Assembly: GCA_020137815.1 (NCBI GenBank)
Contig: CM035355.1
Span: 2,601,731 to 2,634,230 of the forward strand
Reading direction: 5' to 3'
Source of the DNA: Hormiphora californensis
Taxonomy: Eukaryota; Ctenophora; Tentaculata; Cydippida; Pleurobrachiidae
Length of the DNA stretch: 32,500 bases
A program made the position numbers and the translations under genes. Below the pieces are notes generated by a model. The model ran no database searches. It saw nothing but the letters and a program-made list of their open reading frames with translations, and was not told the DNA's origin. Below are positions 1 to 11,400 of this stretch, piece by piece. Within the stretch, counting starts at the first letter, position 1; every line of letters begins with the position of its first letter.

Positions 1-242
1 TCTTCAAATCTAATTTCTGAGCTTTTTAAGTTTGCCGGATTCTATGAAATTGTTCTAGAAAATGGAAGCTTTTAGCTGGCTAACTTGGCACAAGCAAGGA
101 CTTCCAAAATGTCTCTCCATCTCTCTCTCTCCCTCTCTACCACTAACTAACTATCGCTTGGGGGTCACTGGTCTGATCCCTCTCACCTCTTCTTCCTGAT
201 CTTCTGTGGTTGGTTCCCGTAGTGAGAGGTGTGAGATATCTG

Positions 243-330
243 AAGAGAGAGAGAGGGAGAGAGAGAGAGAGAGAGAGATAGAGAGAGGGAAAGAGAGGGA
301 AAGAGAGAGATAGAGAGAAAGAGAGACACA
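243..330. repeat. (GA)n microsatellite, interrupted
   Basis: Purine-only tract of GA dinucleotides with GGGA, GATA and AAAG interruptions. Confidence 0.9.
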
Positions 331-1518
331 TTAAACTAGGGAGCTGTCTATGTAACGCCTTGTAGCGATCACTAAGCTCCAATGGCCGTGGTCACCTAGC
401 GACAAACAGTTCGATTCATGGACACCGTCCTCTCTCTCGTTTCCTTCTCCCATTAAACTAACTACTACTGTCTACACAAACACTCTTATACGTGCTGAGC
501 TGAATCAACTTCTCGTATTATCATTCTCTATACCTCTCTATCCATAACAGTATCTCTAATTTTACCAATCTAGGATACTATCTTCCTACAGCTACTTCTT
601 CCTACCCAAAAACATCTATTGTAGTAAACTTAAATCAGTAGGGTCCTGTATTCGCTTCTCCCCTAGTATTTTAAAATAATATCCCGATATAGCATATATT
701 ATTACCTGGTATTAACATTCCCCTGTCTCTTACTCCCATTCTTAAACGGAGATACGCGAACTGAGCTTGGCGTACAGTGGCACCGTCCTATTACTCCTCT
801 CTATGAGTTTCTCTCTCTCACTCCCTCTCCCTCACTCGCTGCTTGTGCTGCTGCATTGTACGAGCCTCTAAGTGTCTTTCTTTTCCATCCAGACCTACCG
901 TCTCCAACTAGATACCGTCAGCTATCCTCCTCTACAGACATGCGAGGCTGTCCCCCCCCCTCCAGCTAGGAGCATCACCATGCGACATGTTCAATGCAGT
1001 ACCTGTCCCCGTTTTGAGTGAAGAGGGAGAGAGACAGAGGGAAGAGAAGGAGAGAGAAGGAGGGAAGAGAAGGAGAGAAAGATAGGGTGTCTTTTGTCTG
1101 GATATTTTGTGGTCATTGCCGTGTAGAACAAGATGAATACTGTCATCACTTATTACCCATGTTTCAAAGGGGTGTCCCCTCTCTCCTCTCCACTAAATTA
1201 GTTTTTGGTGCCCCCTGTCTTCATTTGTTTCACATTGATTACCGGTGAATTTGGTCTGGTAGATGATTCTGTTTGGTCCAACTGTGGGTATAGTAGCCTA
1301 GGGGCAAGTTCGGGCAGGCTTGGGCATGCTGCAGTGGTGATATATCAGATTGGGGCGGCTAATTCAATCCCTCCCACCCTCCTCCCACCATGTTGCATTA
1401 GATCATTCAGGCAAGGGATGGAATGTGCCTCTCTCCAGAGATCCTCCTCTCTCTCCCTCAGACATAAATTCACACAACAACATGCATACGTTACCAGCAA
1501 TTACCCGACTTAGGAGGA

Positions 1519-1690
<172 letters not shown>

Positions 1691-2101
1691 CGTGTGTTTG
1701 TGGGGTCACCGCTACGCATTCCTTTGGTTTTACCCTCAAATGTTACTGGTAACGCTTGTGATATAATATCTCCCACATTTGATGCCTGAATGATCAGAAC
1801 AGCTTCTGAATAGGCCTTGTTGTATTGCTTTTGTCATATGACAGTGATTGGTTACCAAACAACCAACCAACCAGTTGTTATTATTTAGTTTTAACAGTTA
1901 AAAGTCATTCTGTCACTTGACACGCTCTCTTTATCTCTCTTTGACTTTCCGATATAGGGCACAGTTAATTTGTAACCTGTTAAAACTCCAAACTCCACTA
2001 ACCGGATCCCATTTCCATGTGTTTAGCTGTGTTGAAAAGGCCCGATATATTAGTGGAAAACCGAGAAGAAGCCGTTGATAAAGTCTCCACCAGATATCGA
2101 G

Positions 2102-4862
2102 ATGCTGGAGCCGGTGGCACTTCCAGTTAGGAAAGATGAGTAAGTTACCATGGGTTTTTGCAACATGGTTATTCATGACAAATCAATGTATCAATCACTG
2201 GTTACTATGGTTACCACCACTGCTAGTATTTTGGTTGCCATGGTAACCATTTGTTAGCGAGCTAGATGATGGTTGCCATGGTAAATTTTGACAAATCGAT
2301 AAATTCCTTTCCCGGATCGCCCTCCCCCGCATTCCAAGAATTCGATGACCTTTCATGAATATTCCTCTGACTCTTTCCTCACACAACCCAGCTGGGAGTG
2401 TAAGAATCCTTCTTTACCACCTAACTCAGCTGAATTCAGATGACACTCTGGGCTCTAACTCACCCCTTACCTCCAGCCCCAAGTTCTAACCCACCCTCTC
2501 TAGTCCCAAGTTCTAACCCACCCTCTCTAGTCCCAAGTTCTAACCCACCCTCTCCAGCGTCAAGTTCTAACCCACCCACTCCAGCCCCGAGTTCTAACCC
2601 ACCCTCTCCAGCCCCAAGTTCTAACCACCCCTCTCTCCCCTCCAAGTTCTAACCCACCCCTCTCTCCCCTCCAGTCCGAAGTATGAGAACCTGCCCCACG
2701 TAAAGAAAGTGATAGACGAGGCTCCCCCAGAGTACATCATAATGATAGTCGTAGCATCAGTCCAGTTACTTGCCATGACTATTAGTCTGGTGCACATCGT
2801 CAACAAACACAAAGCATTCACCAGGTTCGTGTTATACTGATATTTTGGTTACCAATGGTTACGAAATAACCCCTTTCCGTGCTGGCAAGGGAGGGGTAAC
2901 TTCGTTACCAATTTTATAGTAGAGGGGGTTGTGTATATCAGCTGAGCCGTGTAGGGTTAATAAGGTTTCAATGTCTTTCCAAGATTTGTATAGGGTGGCT
3001 TTTTGTCCATTTTACAATTCAGTTTGCAGGTTATTATATATGTCTAAGCATGCTCAGCATAGAGCCATAATATTTCTCACCTCTCTCTCCTTCGCATGAG
3101 ACATTCTCGCACATTCCTGAGTCCTGAGTTTTCCCGCCAAAAACTTTCCTGGACATATATTCAATTCTTGATTCCCCCACGCCCTGAATCGCTTCCTATC
3201 TCTCTCTCTCCCTCCCTCATAATCTAATATCACATCTGTCTGTCTCTCCATCCTCTCTGGGCGGTATATGGGACATGTTACAAATTAGGAAGCGTGAAGA
3301 ACGAGTTGCGATATATCACACTGATACCATGACACTTCCAAGTACGATCCTTGGTACTACAAATGCAGAATAATCTGACTCTACTAGCCGATCTAGGAAT
3401 AGCTCGATTACTAGGAATAGCTAGGTTACTTTGAGAAATGCCACTAAAAACCCTAACCCCCTCCCTCTTTACAGGATAAAGCCACGTCTAGTTGGACCCA
3501 CAGTGGGGCTGCTGACATTCTACTGGGTCATAGCTCTACTGAATGTACTGGGATTGTTTGTGCTGAGGGCCAACCTTCTCTGTCAGGCAATCTGTAAGTT
3601 TACAACATTGGCCCCGGGGCGCTTACCAGCGCTGTGATATATTTCCTGAATTTGTATCTCCTATAAGTATATTCCCAATTATCTATAGTTTGACTCCCAT
3701 TTCTTGACCGTATCTTGTCCCCCAGGTTGGTGCTACGATTCCCTAGTTGGGTATCTAATGGTGGCTCTCCTTATCTCCTACTCAAACGGGAAAGTCAGCT
3801 ATGCCTCCCTCCTGACATGGAGAGATGTCGTGGCTTCTCCCTACGGCTGCATTTCCCTGTGCTGCTGGGGGCTGATAACCAAACGAAATGTGAAACGAGC
3901 TCTCACCAACACCCTCCAGTTCATAGTGATTGTCTGTCTCACCTCACTGGTTGAGTTGATATGTGAAAACGAAGAGTTAGTGGTGTACCCCGCACCTCTC
4001 TCCACCAGCTACATTACCTTTGCTTCAAAGACAATTCAGGCACTCTCATACCTAGTGTCGCTACACGGGCTACTTCTCGTTGCCAGGGCTGCCAGTGTAG
4101 TTCGGAAGGGCAGCAGGCCGTACATCAAGCTGCTCCTTTATAAATCTATCTGGTTGCTATCCGTTGTCCAGGGCAACATGCTCCTATACATGGCTGTTAA
4201 GGGTGTCCTACCAGCCACCTCCAATATAGCACCACTCACCCGGGCCGTGGTTTGGGGTAACTTTGCAACGGTGTGCGAGTGCACCATCGCATATTTCCTC
4301 TCCACACGAGTCTACACAGTGGATGACTACTGTAGCCTGAGAAAGGATGACACTCTTCGAACGGAGGAGGACCTGCCCTCGACCCTGAGGAGCGGCAAGA
4401 GGAGGTTCAAGAGTGAGGAGGCGATCCAAACAACACCCAGGGTAAAACGGGCGGTGTTAAAGAGGAACACCCTCAGTTACACCCAGGTAGCCCAACCACC
4501 TACCGACATGGAGGAACAGGACCAAGGGCCGGGTGTTCCTACCATCTCCATTGTGGACGGCAAGGTCAATATCGCCCTTAGCTCCAAGGACCTCGCCAAG
4601 CTGTGTCAAGAGCGGTGGAGCTGGTTCGATCCCTGTTAATCTGAATGATATCAGGGTTGGTGAGAGCAGCTCCTCAGAGGATGGTTTGGAGGATGATGAT
4701 TACTGCTCCAAACTCCAACGAAGGAGCATGATGTATGTCAAGGAGCTGACCCCGAGTGAGAGTGATGTTAGTGATGTTGGAGAATTGGAATTAGGGAGTC
4801 AACAGCAACTTAAATCTGCCGCTGAGAAACAGTACCTCAGTAGTAAGATCAGCTTGGTGTAA
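2102..4862 (+). CDS. Seven-transmembrane protein, TPRA1-like
   Basis: Exons: 2102-2139, 2675-2824, 3475-3593 and 3726 onward, with phases 2, 2, 1 that join in frame. Exon 2 carries the first membrane helix (EYIIMIVVASVQLLAM). Exon 3 has a Pro-led second helix with an FYW motif (GPTVGLLTFYWVIALL). Exon 4 holds the remaining helices, including a KRAL boundary and an LLSVVQGNMLLYM helix, then a charged cytoplasmic tail. Helix order, the RIK-x-P segment and the KRAL and QG motifs recall the TPRA1/TMEM40 orphan 7TM family; this is recognition by eye. Read straight through, the frame stops at 4639 (406 aa). The next frame down to TAA at 4860-4862 is strongly protein-like (Ser/Asp/Glu-rich, GESSSSEDGLEDDDYCSKL). 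A 52-bp intron at 4603-4654 would join the two in frame (463 aa). The start ATG at 2102 is the first after an in-frame stop at 2051; an earlier exon is possible. Confidence 0.6.
2233..2285. promoter_or_regulatory. X-box-like (RFX) motifs in intron 1
   Basis: GGTTGCCATGGTAACC at 2233-2248 matches the RFX X-box consensus, and a second near-copy GGTTGCCATGGTAAA lies at 2271-2285. They sit about 100-150 bp after the first exon of the 7TM gene. Function is inferred from the motif only; similar motifs recur at 10689-10786, so they may be repeat-borne. Confidence 0.4.
2472..2674. repeat. 27-bp minisatellite ending at a 3' splice site
   Basis: Seven units carrying AAGTTCTAACCCACCC begin at 2481, 2508, 2535, 2562, 2589, 2616 and 2644 (spacing 27, 27, 27, 27, 27, 28). 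Most units contain CTCCAG or CTCTAG followed by CCC/TCCCAAGT. This resembles the real acceptor CTCCAG|TCCGAAGT at 2669-2682 that starts exon 2 of the 7TM gene. The array supplies the polypyrimidine tract of that intron. Confidence 0.85.
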
Positions 4863-5342
4863 ACAGAGAGCTACTCTTCAAAATGAGGGAAATATTTGGA
4901 ACAATGCTCAATGCTGACTTCAAATACATTTGGAAAACTCATCACGAGGTGCTCTTTTTTAACAGACAATAATCTTGGACTGCGATTTCAAGAAAACCTG
5001 CTGCTTTTCCTTGTCTCATTCTTACTCGCGGTGCCCGGTGGAGAGAGAAATAGGACTCTGAAATAGGATGAGATAGGACCGCTGCTGTGTGTTAGCATCT
5101 TGAGGATGATTTCTGCAGTGCAGTACACGTGCATAAGTCATGCAGTTGTAGACTGAAATTCTTTTATTTGTGTTACGATTAAACTATAGTGTGATGGACA
5201 ATATTGGGGGTAATTTAGGGACAATTTTAGGATTGCTCTGGCCTGGCCATGTGGTATTAGATCATGTTTGGCAGGCCAGGGCAAGAGACTTTATTATTTT
5301 ATTAATGTGTGTGAGCGTTCCATTACCATTGGCCATGCTTCT

Positions 5343-5345
<3 letters not shown>

Positions 5346-5436
<91 letters not shown>
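5346..5436. repeat. (GA)n microsatellite
   Basis: About 90 bp of near-perfect GA repeat. Confidence 0.95.
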
Positions 5437-5440
<4 letters not shown>

Positions 5441-5710
5441 TGATGAAGTTTGTCGGAACGCGTCTGATCGTCTCCCTGAAATTGTGTTTTCAATTGAAAG
5501 ATCACAGTGCCCCCCCCCCCCTTGCGACACTCCCCCAGGCGCCTGATAGCTTCTGGTACTTTCTTTCTCCAATCTATCTCTATCTATCTCTATCCCTCTC
5601 TATCTCTCTGAATTTGGTCATGGGGGCGGAAAGATCTTTCTCTCTGTGCACAGATCAGATCGAGTCGAGCTATAGGTGAAAGTTTAGAGTTCAAATTGGA
5701 TGTGACGATA

Positions 5711-5764
<54 letters not shown>
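5711..5764. repeat. (GA)n microsatellite
   Basis: About 54 bp of GA repeat. Confidence 0.95.
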
Positions 5765-5766
<2 letters not shown>

Positions 5767-5863
5767 CCCGGCACAGCTGTGTGAGTGCGGTAATATTTAT
5801 TTCATGTGGCACACCCTACTACTAAACGTATATTTTGGGACATACCACCCTTCCAGTTACTTA

Positions 5864-5904
5864 CTCTCTCTCCCCCCCCCCCTCTCGCTCTATCTCTCGC
5901 TCTA

Positions 5905-5941
<37 letters not shown>

Positions 5942-5951
5942 ATCTCTCTAG
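5864..5951. repeat. (CT)n microsatellite
   Basis: Pyrimidine-rich tract of CT repeats with TATCT interruptions and a C11 run near 5873-5883. Confidence 0.85.
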
Positions 5952-6141
5952 ATTCTTTAACAGCAAGGGAACTTGATTGAGCTGTGTGTTTTTTGTTGGA
6001 AAGACCGTTACACGGTTCTCACCTGTATACATTTTGAATTTCGGTATTCTTTGAAAAAAAGAAAATCTGCTGTCGTTGGAAAGTTAACAATCCAGAATTA
6101 AAAACAACTTCACGTCCCTATCCACCAATCTCGTACCTATC

Positions 6142-6164
6142 CTGTCAGGCCAATGCTCTGACAG
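6142..6164 (+). mobile_element. Solo end of the CTGTCAG MITE family
   Basis: The 23-mer from 6142 to 6164 begins CTGTCAGGCCAATGC and ends TCTGACAG. It matches the end motif of the complete elements at 7744-7813 and 13772-13854. It is probably a deletion derivative or fused ends. Confidence 0.6.
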
Positions 6165-6525
6165 CCTCTACTCCACTTTGTTGAACAAATCCCTCCCGAT
6201 CCCATCTCCAGCTCCATGCCACAAACCCCACGCAAAAAATGTGCTCGGCACTTTGGGTAGTTTTTTGGAGCTGAAGATTACATTGCCATTGCCAACTTCA
6301 ATCTTTGAAAAAATCCTCCCCCACCCTCCCTGTATCTCCATCTCCCTCCATGTCCACAGCTCATTAACTCAACACGTAAAAACAGTTTTCAAGCATGTTA
6401 TATCAAAACTACTTTTCACCACAGGAGACCGTGTCTAATAACTCTGATAACAACCATGGAAAATATTATCCCAGTTCCATCCATTACACCGGATCGGCTT
6501 CATGTCATGTCGCCTTGGTAGGTTA

Positions 6526-8452
6526 TCATTCCGATACTGTCCCATCCAAACAGTCTGGCGTCTCTCTCAAATCTGCAAATATGCCACAAATATTAACACA
6601 CCACCAATTTATACTCACAAATATTAACACAACTCCTTTATATTCACACAGGTTAACATATGAAGTCATCACAATGGATAGATAGATAACAAGACGTGTG
6701 TCTTGGCCGTGTACACAGAGGGGCAGGACGTGCCCATGAAGTGTGTCGGTTTGTGGATGTGAGATTTACTTACTGACTGGACACGTTGCCATGTAGATCT
6801 TCTGGAACCAATCACAATCCTCAGCTGGGAGACGAAACACAGGTTAGAGGAAGTGTTACCGGTAGGGGGTGTACCGGGGGATGGGAATATATGGTAGGGG
6901 GTGTACCGGGGGATGGGCTGTATGGCGGCGCCATACCCCATTTGATTCTCAAAGTGCGCTCAGATGGGTCGCGGCACCAGACAGGGGATGTGAATATGGT
7001 AGGGGGTCTTCTGGCCACTGGGGGATAGGAGAGGGTCTACTGGGGATGGGGGTGTTTCTGGGTCACAAGACCGGAGATCCCTTTACTTGTTTTTGGGCAA
7101 GTGAACACTTACGACAGGATATAGTTTTCCCTTGGAATGTGATGAGGTTTGAATAGTCAACTTCAATGGGGGTTCCTGCATCACTACACGCTTCTTCGTA
7201 GTACCTGGAGATTTGGGATGTTGACACAAATTTTAACGGCCGCTGGTGTGTGCGGGTTTAAAATCAAAATTTTAATTTTAATTTTAACTTTGGTGTGTGG
7301 TGACCCCAACGCGATTTAATAGTTATAATGTGTAGAGCTGGGATATCAGTCATACTCTGTGATCTGTCATACTCTATCTGTTTTCTCATCCCCCACAACA
7401 ATTCGTCCTCTTATTGAGGCGTAAAGACTCCGAAGGTCGAAGGACAACCTTTTTAGGACCCACTGATTGGGTGTTTAAGTTGATTGGGGCGGCTAGTCGT
7501 TTGTAGTCCACCTCCTCCAACCCCGTAGGCTCCAATATATGAAGAAAGTGTATACTCATTGCTCAACCCCCTTCAGTATTCAGTAGCGTTCCGTTGGGAA
7601 CCCTCAGGGCTTAACCACACCTCACTGCAGAGCATGTTTACCAATTGAATTCCCCATCCTTCCCTTGAATTGTTCATGTCACTCAATCCTTCCTATACTA
7701 AGCTATGCCAGATACGTCCACCCCATAGGTGGACAGAGCAGCTCTGCCAGGACAATGCTCTGACCACTATTCTCCCGCGAAATGAGAATAGGGTCACGCC
7801 AATGCTCTGACAGGTGCAGCTCTCACGAACCTGGCCTGACCCAGGTGCAGACCATGACAGAAAAGTGCTGGTACTAACCTGACCCAGGTGCATACCATGA
7901 CAGAAAAGTGCTGGTACTAACCTAACCCAGGTGCAGACCATGACAGAAAAGGGCTGGTACTAACCTGACCCAGGTGCAGACCATGACAGAAAAGGGCTGG
8001 TACTAACCTGACCCAGGTGCAGACCATGACAGAAAAGGGCTGGTACTAACCTGACCCAGGTGCAGACCATGACAGAAAAGGGCTGGTACTAACCTAACCC
8101 AGGTGCAGACCATGACAGAAAAGGGCTGGTCCTCGTTGGCTGGCCACACCTCTCCCATTAGGTTACTCGTGCACGCATCCTCCCCACACAACCTGCAGGT
8201 AGGATAGAGTACATTTTATTGATCCATCGTCATCCAAACTTAACAGACAAATACAAAGAGATTTGGGTCTTTGTAGGTCTGTTAAGTTTTAAGTTTGATA
8301 CGCATGGCTGATAAGTTTCTGTAGTCATGCTACAGAGCTGGCTGAAACCTGAAATCGAAGGGCTCCTCACATCCCTGAGTTCCTAGCTTATTGAATAGCT
8401 CATCACAGAGCCGTAGATGCTGGGATCAGAGATTATTGTTAAGTGAGGAAAT

Positions 8453-8487
<35 letters not shown>

Positions 8488-11400
8488 CAGACAAGGAGAG
8501 GAAGAGACAAAGTACTCCCCATAACTTACCCGTGTCCCCCCATGTACATAGTTGCACATGGCCCGGGTTGCTTGAGGGTACTGGCAGTTGTTAGTTAACC
8601 TCCAGCTAAACACAAATGCTGGCATGTCATCCAGGACCTCTGAAGAAAACTTGAATTAGTGTTCTGGAGAGGCTAGTGTTCTACAGTAAACTGACTATAA
8701 AGTCACCGATTTTGTTCTAATTTTAATTAACTGCTTGGTAGCTTGGAGTTTCATATCTGTAGTACACGGTTTGGGAAGATTGACAAGTTTCAAGTTCACA
8801 CCTCGTTGCTATGACACAAGACAGTCTGAACAAGTCAACTAACCTGGTTGCTATGACACAACACACTCCGAGTCTAAGTCAACTAACCTGGCGGCCAGGA
8901 GTTGCTGGTGTAGTCGTCCACTGCTCGTCCGTTAAAGTTGCCACACAAACCTCCAACCTTCCCTGGGATAATATTACCACCGTTCTTGGCGTCTATCTTC
9001 AGTCCTGCTAGACCATCGTACGTGATGGTTATGTCCCCGGCAGCCAAGGTTGCCACCACATCATACCTGAGAGGGTGGGGTATTTAGAAGGTAATTGATC
9101 CTTCCTTGATCTTATAAGTAGAGGGCTGTCTGTCACCGTTAGACCCCGTTTTGAATTTGAATTCTCAAAACAGTGCGCTTAGATTGGATCAGGGTTGGGG
9201 AGGGTGTTGTTGTTGCAACAGCATGTTGTGCAGCACAACAAGATCAAAATGGGGGATTATAGCTAAGGATCAGGGTTGGGGAGGGTATTGTGCAGTACAA
9301 CAAGATCATGTGGGGCTGTAAGTTGCACCTACCCAGACATGGTAACAGATACGGTTCCATCATCATAGGGCTCTTTGAACACTGCCTTCTTCTCTCCACC
9401 CACATCTGCAGGGGACAGGTGAATCAGAGGTGAATCAGAGGTGAATCAGAGGTGAATCAGAGGTGAATCAGAGGTGAATCAGAGGTGAATCAGAGGTGAA
9501 TCAGAGGTGAATCAGAGGTGAATCAGAGGTGAATCAGAGGTGAATCAGAGGTGAATCAGAGGTGAATCAGAGGTGAATCAGAGGTGAATCAGAGGTGAAT
9601 CAGAGGACAGAGGTGAATCAGAGGTGAATCAGAGGTGAATCAGAGGTGAATTAGAGGTGAATCAGAGGTGAATCAGAGGTGAATCAGAGGTGAATCAGAG
9701 GTGAATCAGAGGTGAATCAGAGGTGAATCAGAGGTGAATCAGAGGTGAATCAGAGGACAGAGGTGAATCAGAGGTGAATCAGAGGTGAATCAGAGGTGAA
9801 TCAGAGGTGAATCAGAGGTGAATCAGAGGTGAATCAGAGGTGAATTAGAGGTGAATCAGAGGTGAATCAGAGGTGAATCAGAGGTGAATCAGAGGTGAAT
9901 CAGAGGTGAATCAGAGGTGAATCAGAGGTGAATCAGAGGTGAATCAGAGGACAGAGGTGAATCAAAAGTGAATCATACTTGCCATGCTACGCAGTCTGTC
10001 GTTCGGTGTGACAGCCGACAGAATGTAGAGGACAGGAGTGAATCATCCGGGGATGACTAGAGGTTTGATTCAACGTTTACACTAAAGATCAGGAAAAAGT
10101 ACTCCCTGTTGTCATACCCACAACTGACTCTGGCAGGCCAATGCTCATAGTCAAATATGGAAATTGCTCTGACCACGGTACTCCCATCTGACTGAACGTT
10201 TAGAACACCGTGTAGTACTACTCACTGATAATCCAGCCCCTATAGATCTGTATACTGGAGGTTCCACTGTAGATCGTTACACTTTCCAGGCACACATACA
10301 TTCTGGATGAGCTGCAATCCTACATAAATACAAGGGAGGGTGACTGTTAGAACAATGAACTGATAGGAAGGGGTAAAGTAGGGTAACAAGTCCAAAGAAT
10401 CAAGGAACTGATAGTATACTTCACAGCAACGGTTAATTTGATAGAATGGGACCATGGGAGTTTGCTACTTCGGCTAAAGTACCTAAAAGATCATAAACGT
10501 ACGGTAAAATCAGCGTAGATAGCAAAAGAAAGCTTCTCATTGTCGATCAGCAGGGCGTACGTGCAGGAAGGTCCACTAAATTGGTATCTTCTTCCATCGA
10601 AGGTCTGCATGTGAGCATTACCCAAGATAGAGCATGTGTGTGATGCACCCACTTCAGTAACACCTACAGGGATGGGTCTACTGTTATAGTTGCCATGGTA
10701 ACCATTGCATCCAGGGGGTCTACTGTTATAGTAGCCATGGTAACCATTGCATCCAGGGGGTCTACTGTTATAGTTGCCATGGCAACTAAACCATTGCATC
10801 CAGGGGGGTCTACTAAGCTTGGTAACTCTACTTACTCGGATCAGGGGGGCAGTCTGTGACTTTGAGACATTGGCCCTTATGAAGGAACGGTCTGTCCTCG
10901 GGGCACCTGCATATCTCGTGGCACCGGGGCTGGTGAGCCACTAGGGGCACAGAACACGTCGGGTTAAATGGTAGGTAACTGCACCTGCAAGAAGGGTTGG
11001 ATTGAGAGAGATAGAGATGGAGGGGGGGATAGAAACTGAGAAAGAGAAAACAAACCTATCAAAAGTCATCTCATCATTGGGGCACGAATTGGGACATTCT
11101 TTCTTCGTGATGCAACGGCCCTCGTGGAGAATTGGTCGCGATGTAGGACAGGCGCACCTCGCATAGCACTGGGGAGTGGATGCAGAGTTTAACTCCGCCG
11201 CAAAGTTATTTGAATGGCACTGGAAGTGAAAGTTACCTGATTATTGAAGGGAGGTTCCGGGTAGTCGCATGATAAATCATAGTAAGAGATAGGACAATCT
11301 TGATATGTCATCTCTGGTTTGTTTAGACGGATACACGCTGGATCCGGGGTGTCATCTTCTTCTTCTTCTGCTTCATTTGATTCTTCTTCGTTTTCTTTTC

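Larger units (their letters stand above)
4863..6525. other. Gene-free stretch between the 7TM and sushi/VWD genes
   Basis: Region between the end of the rightward 7TM gene and the end of the leftward sushi/VWD gene, so both 3' ends converge here. It holds an ATTAAA near 5178 (possible poly(A) signal of the + gene), a TTTATT near 5797 (AATAAA on the minus strand, possible poly(A) signal of the - gene), two GA tracts and one CT tract. No coding exon was seen. Confidence 0.6.

Noticed and set aside
4608-4640. tRNA-like segment (GGTTCGATCCC B box)
   Set aside because: No acceptor or anticodon stem can be formed around it, and it lies in or beside coding sequence; probably chance.
7816-8191. Open frames over the 43-bp array (MVCTWVRLVPALFCHG type)
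   Set aside because: The unit is not a multiple of three. These frames are read-through of duplicated exon end plus intron, not a separate protein.
9418-9965. Possible CRISPR-like array
   Set aside because: Units are contiguous 11-mers without unique spacers, in a eukaryotic intron. It is a minisatellite.
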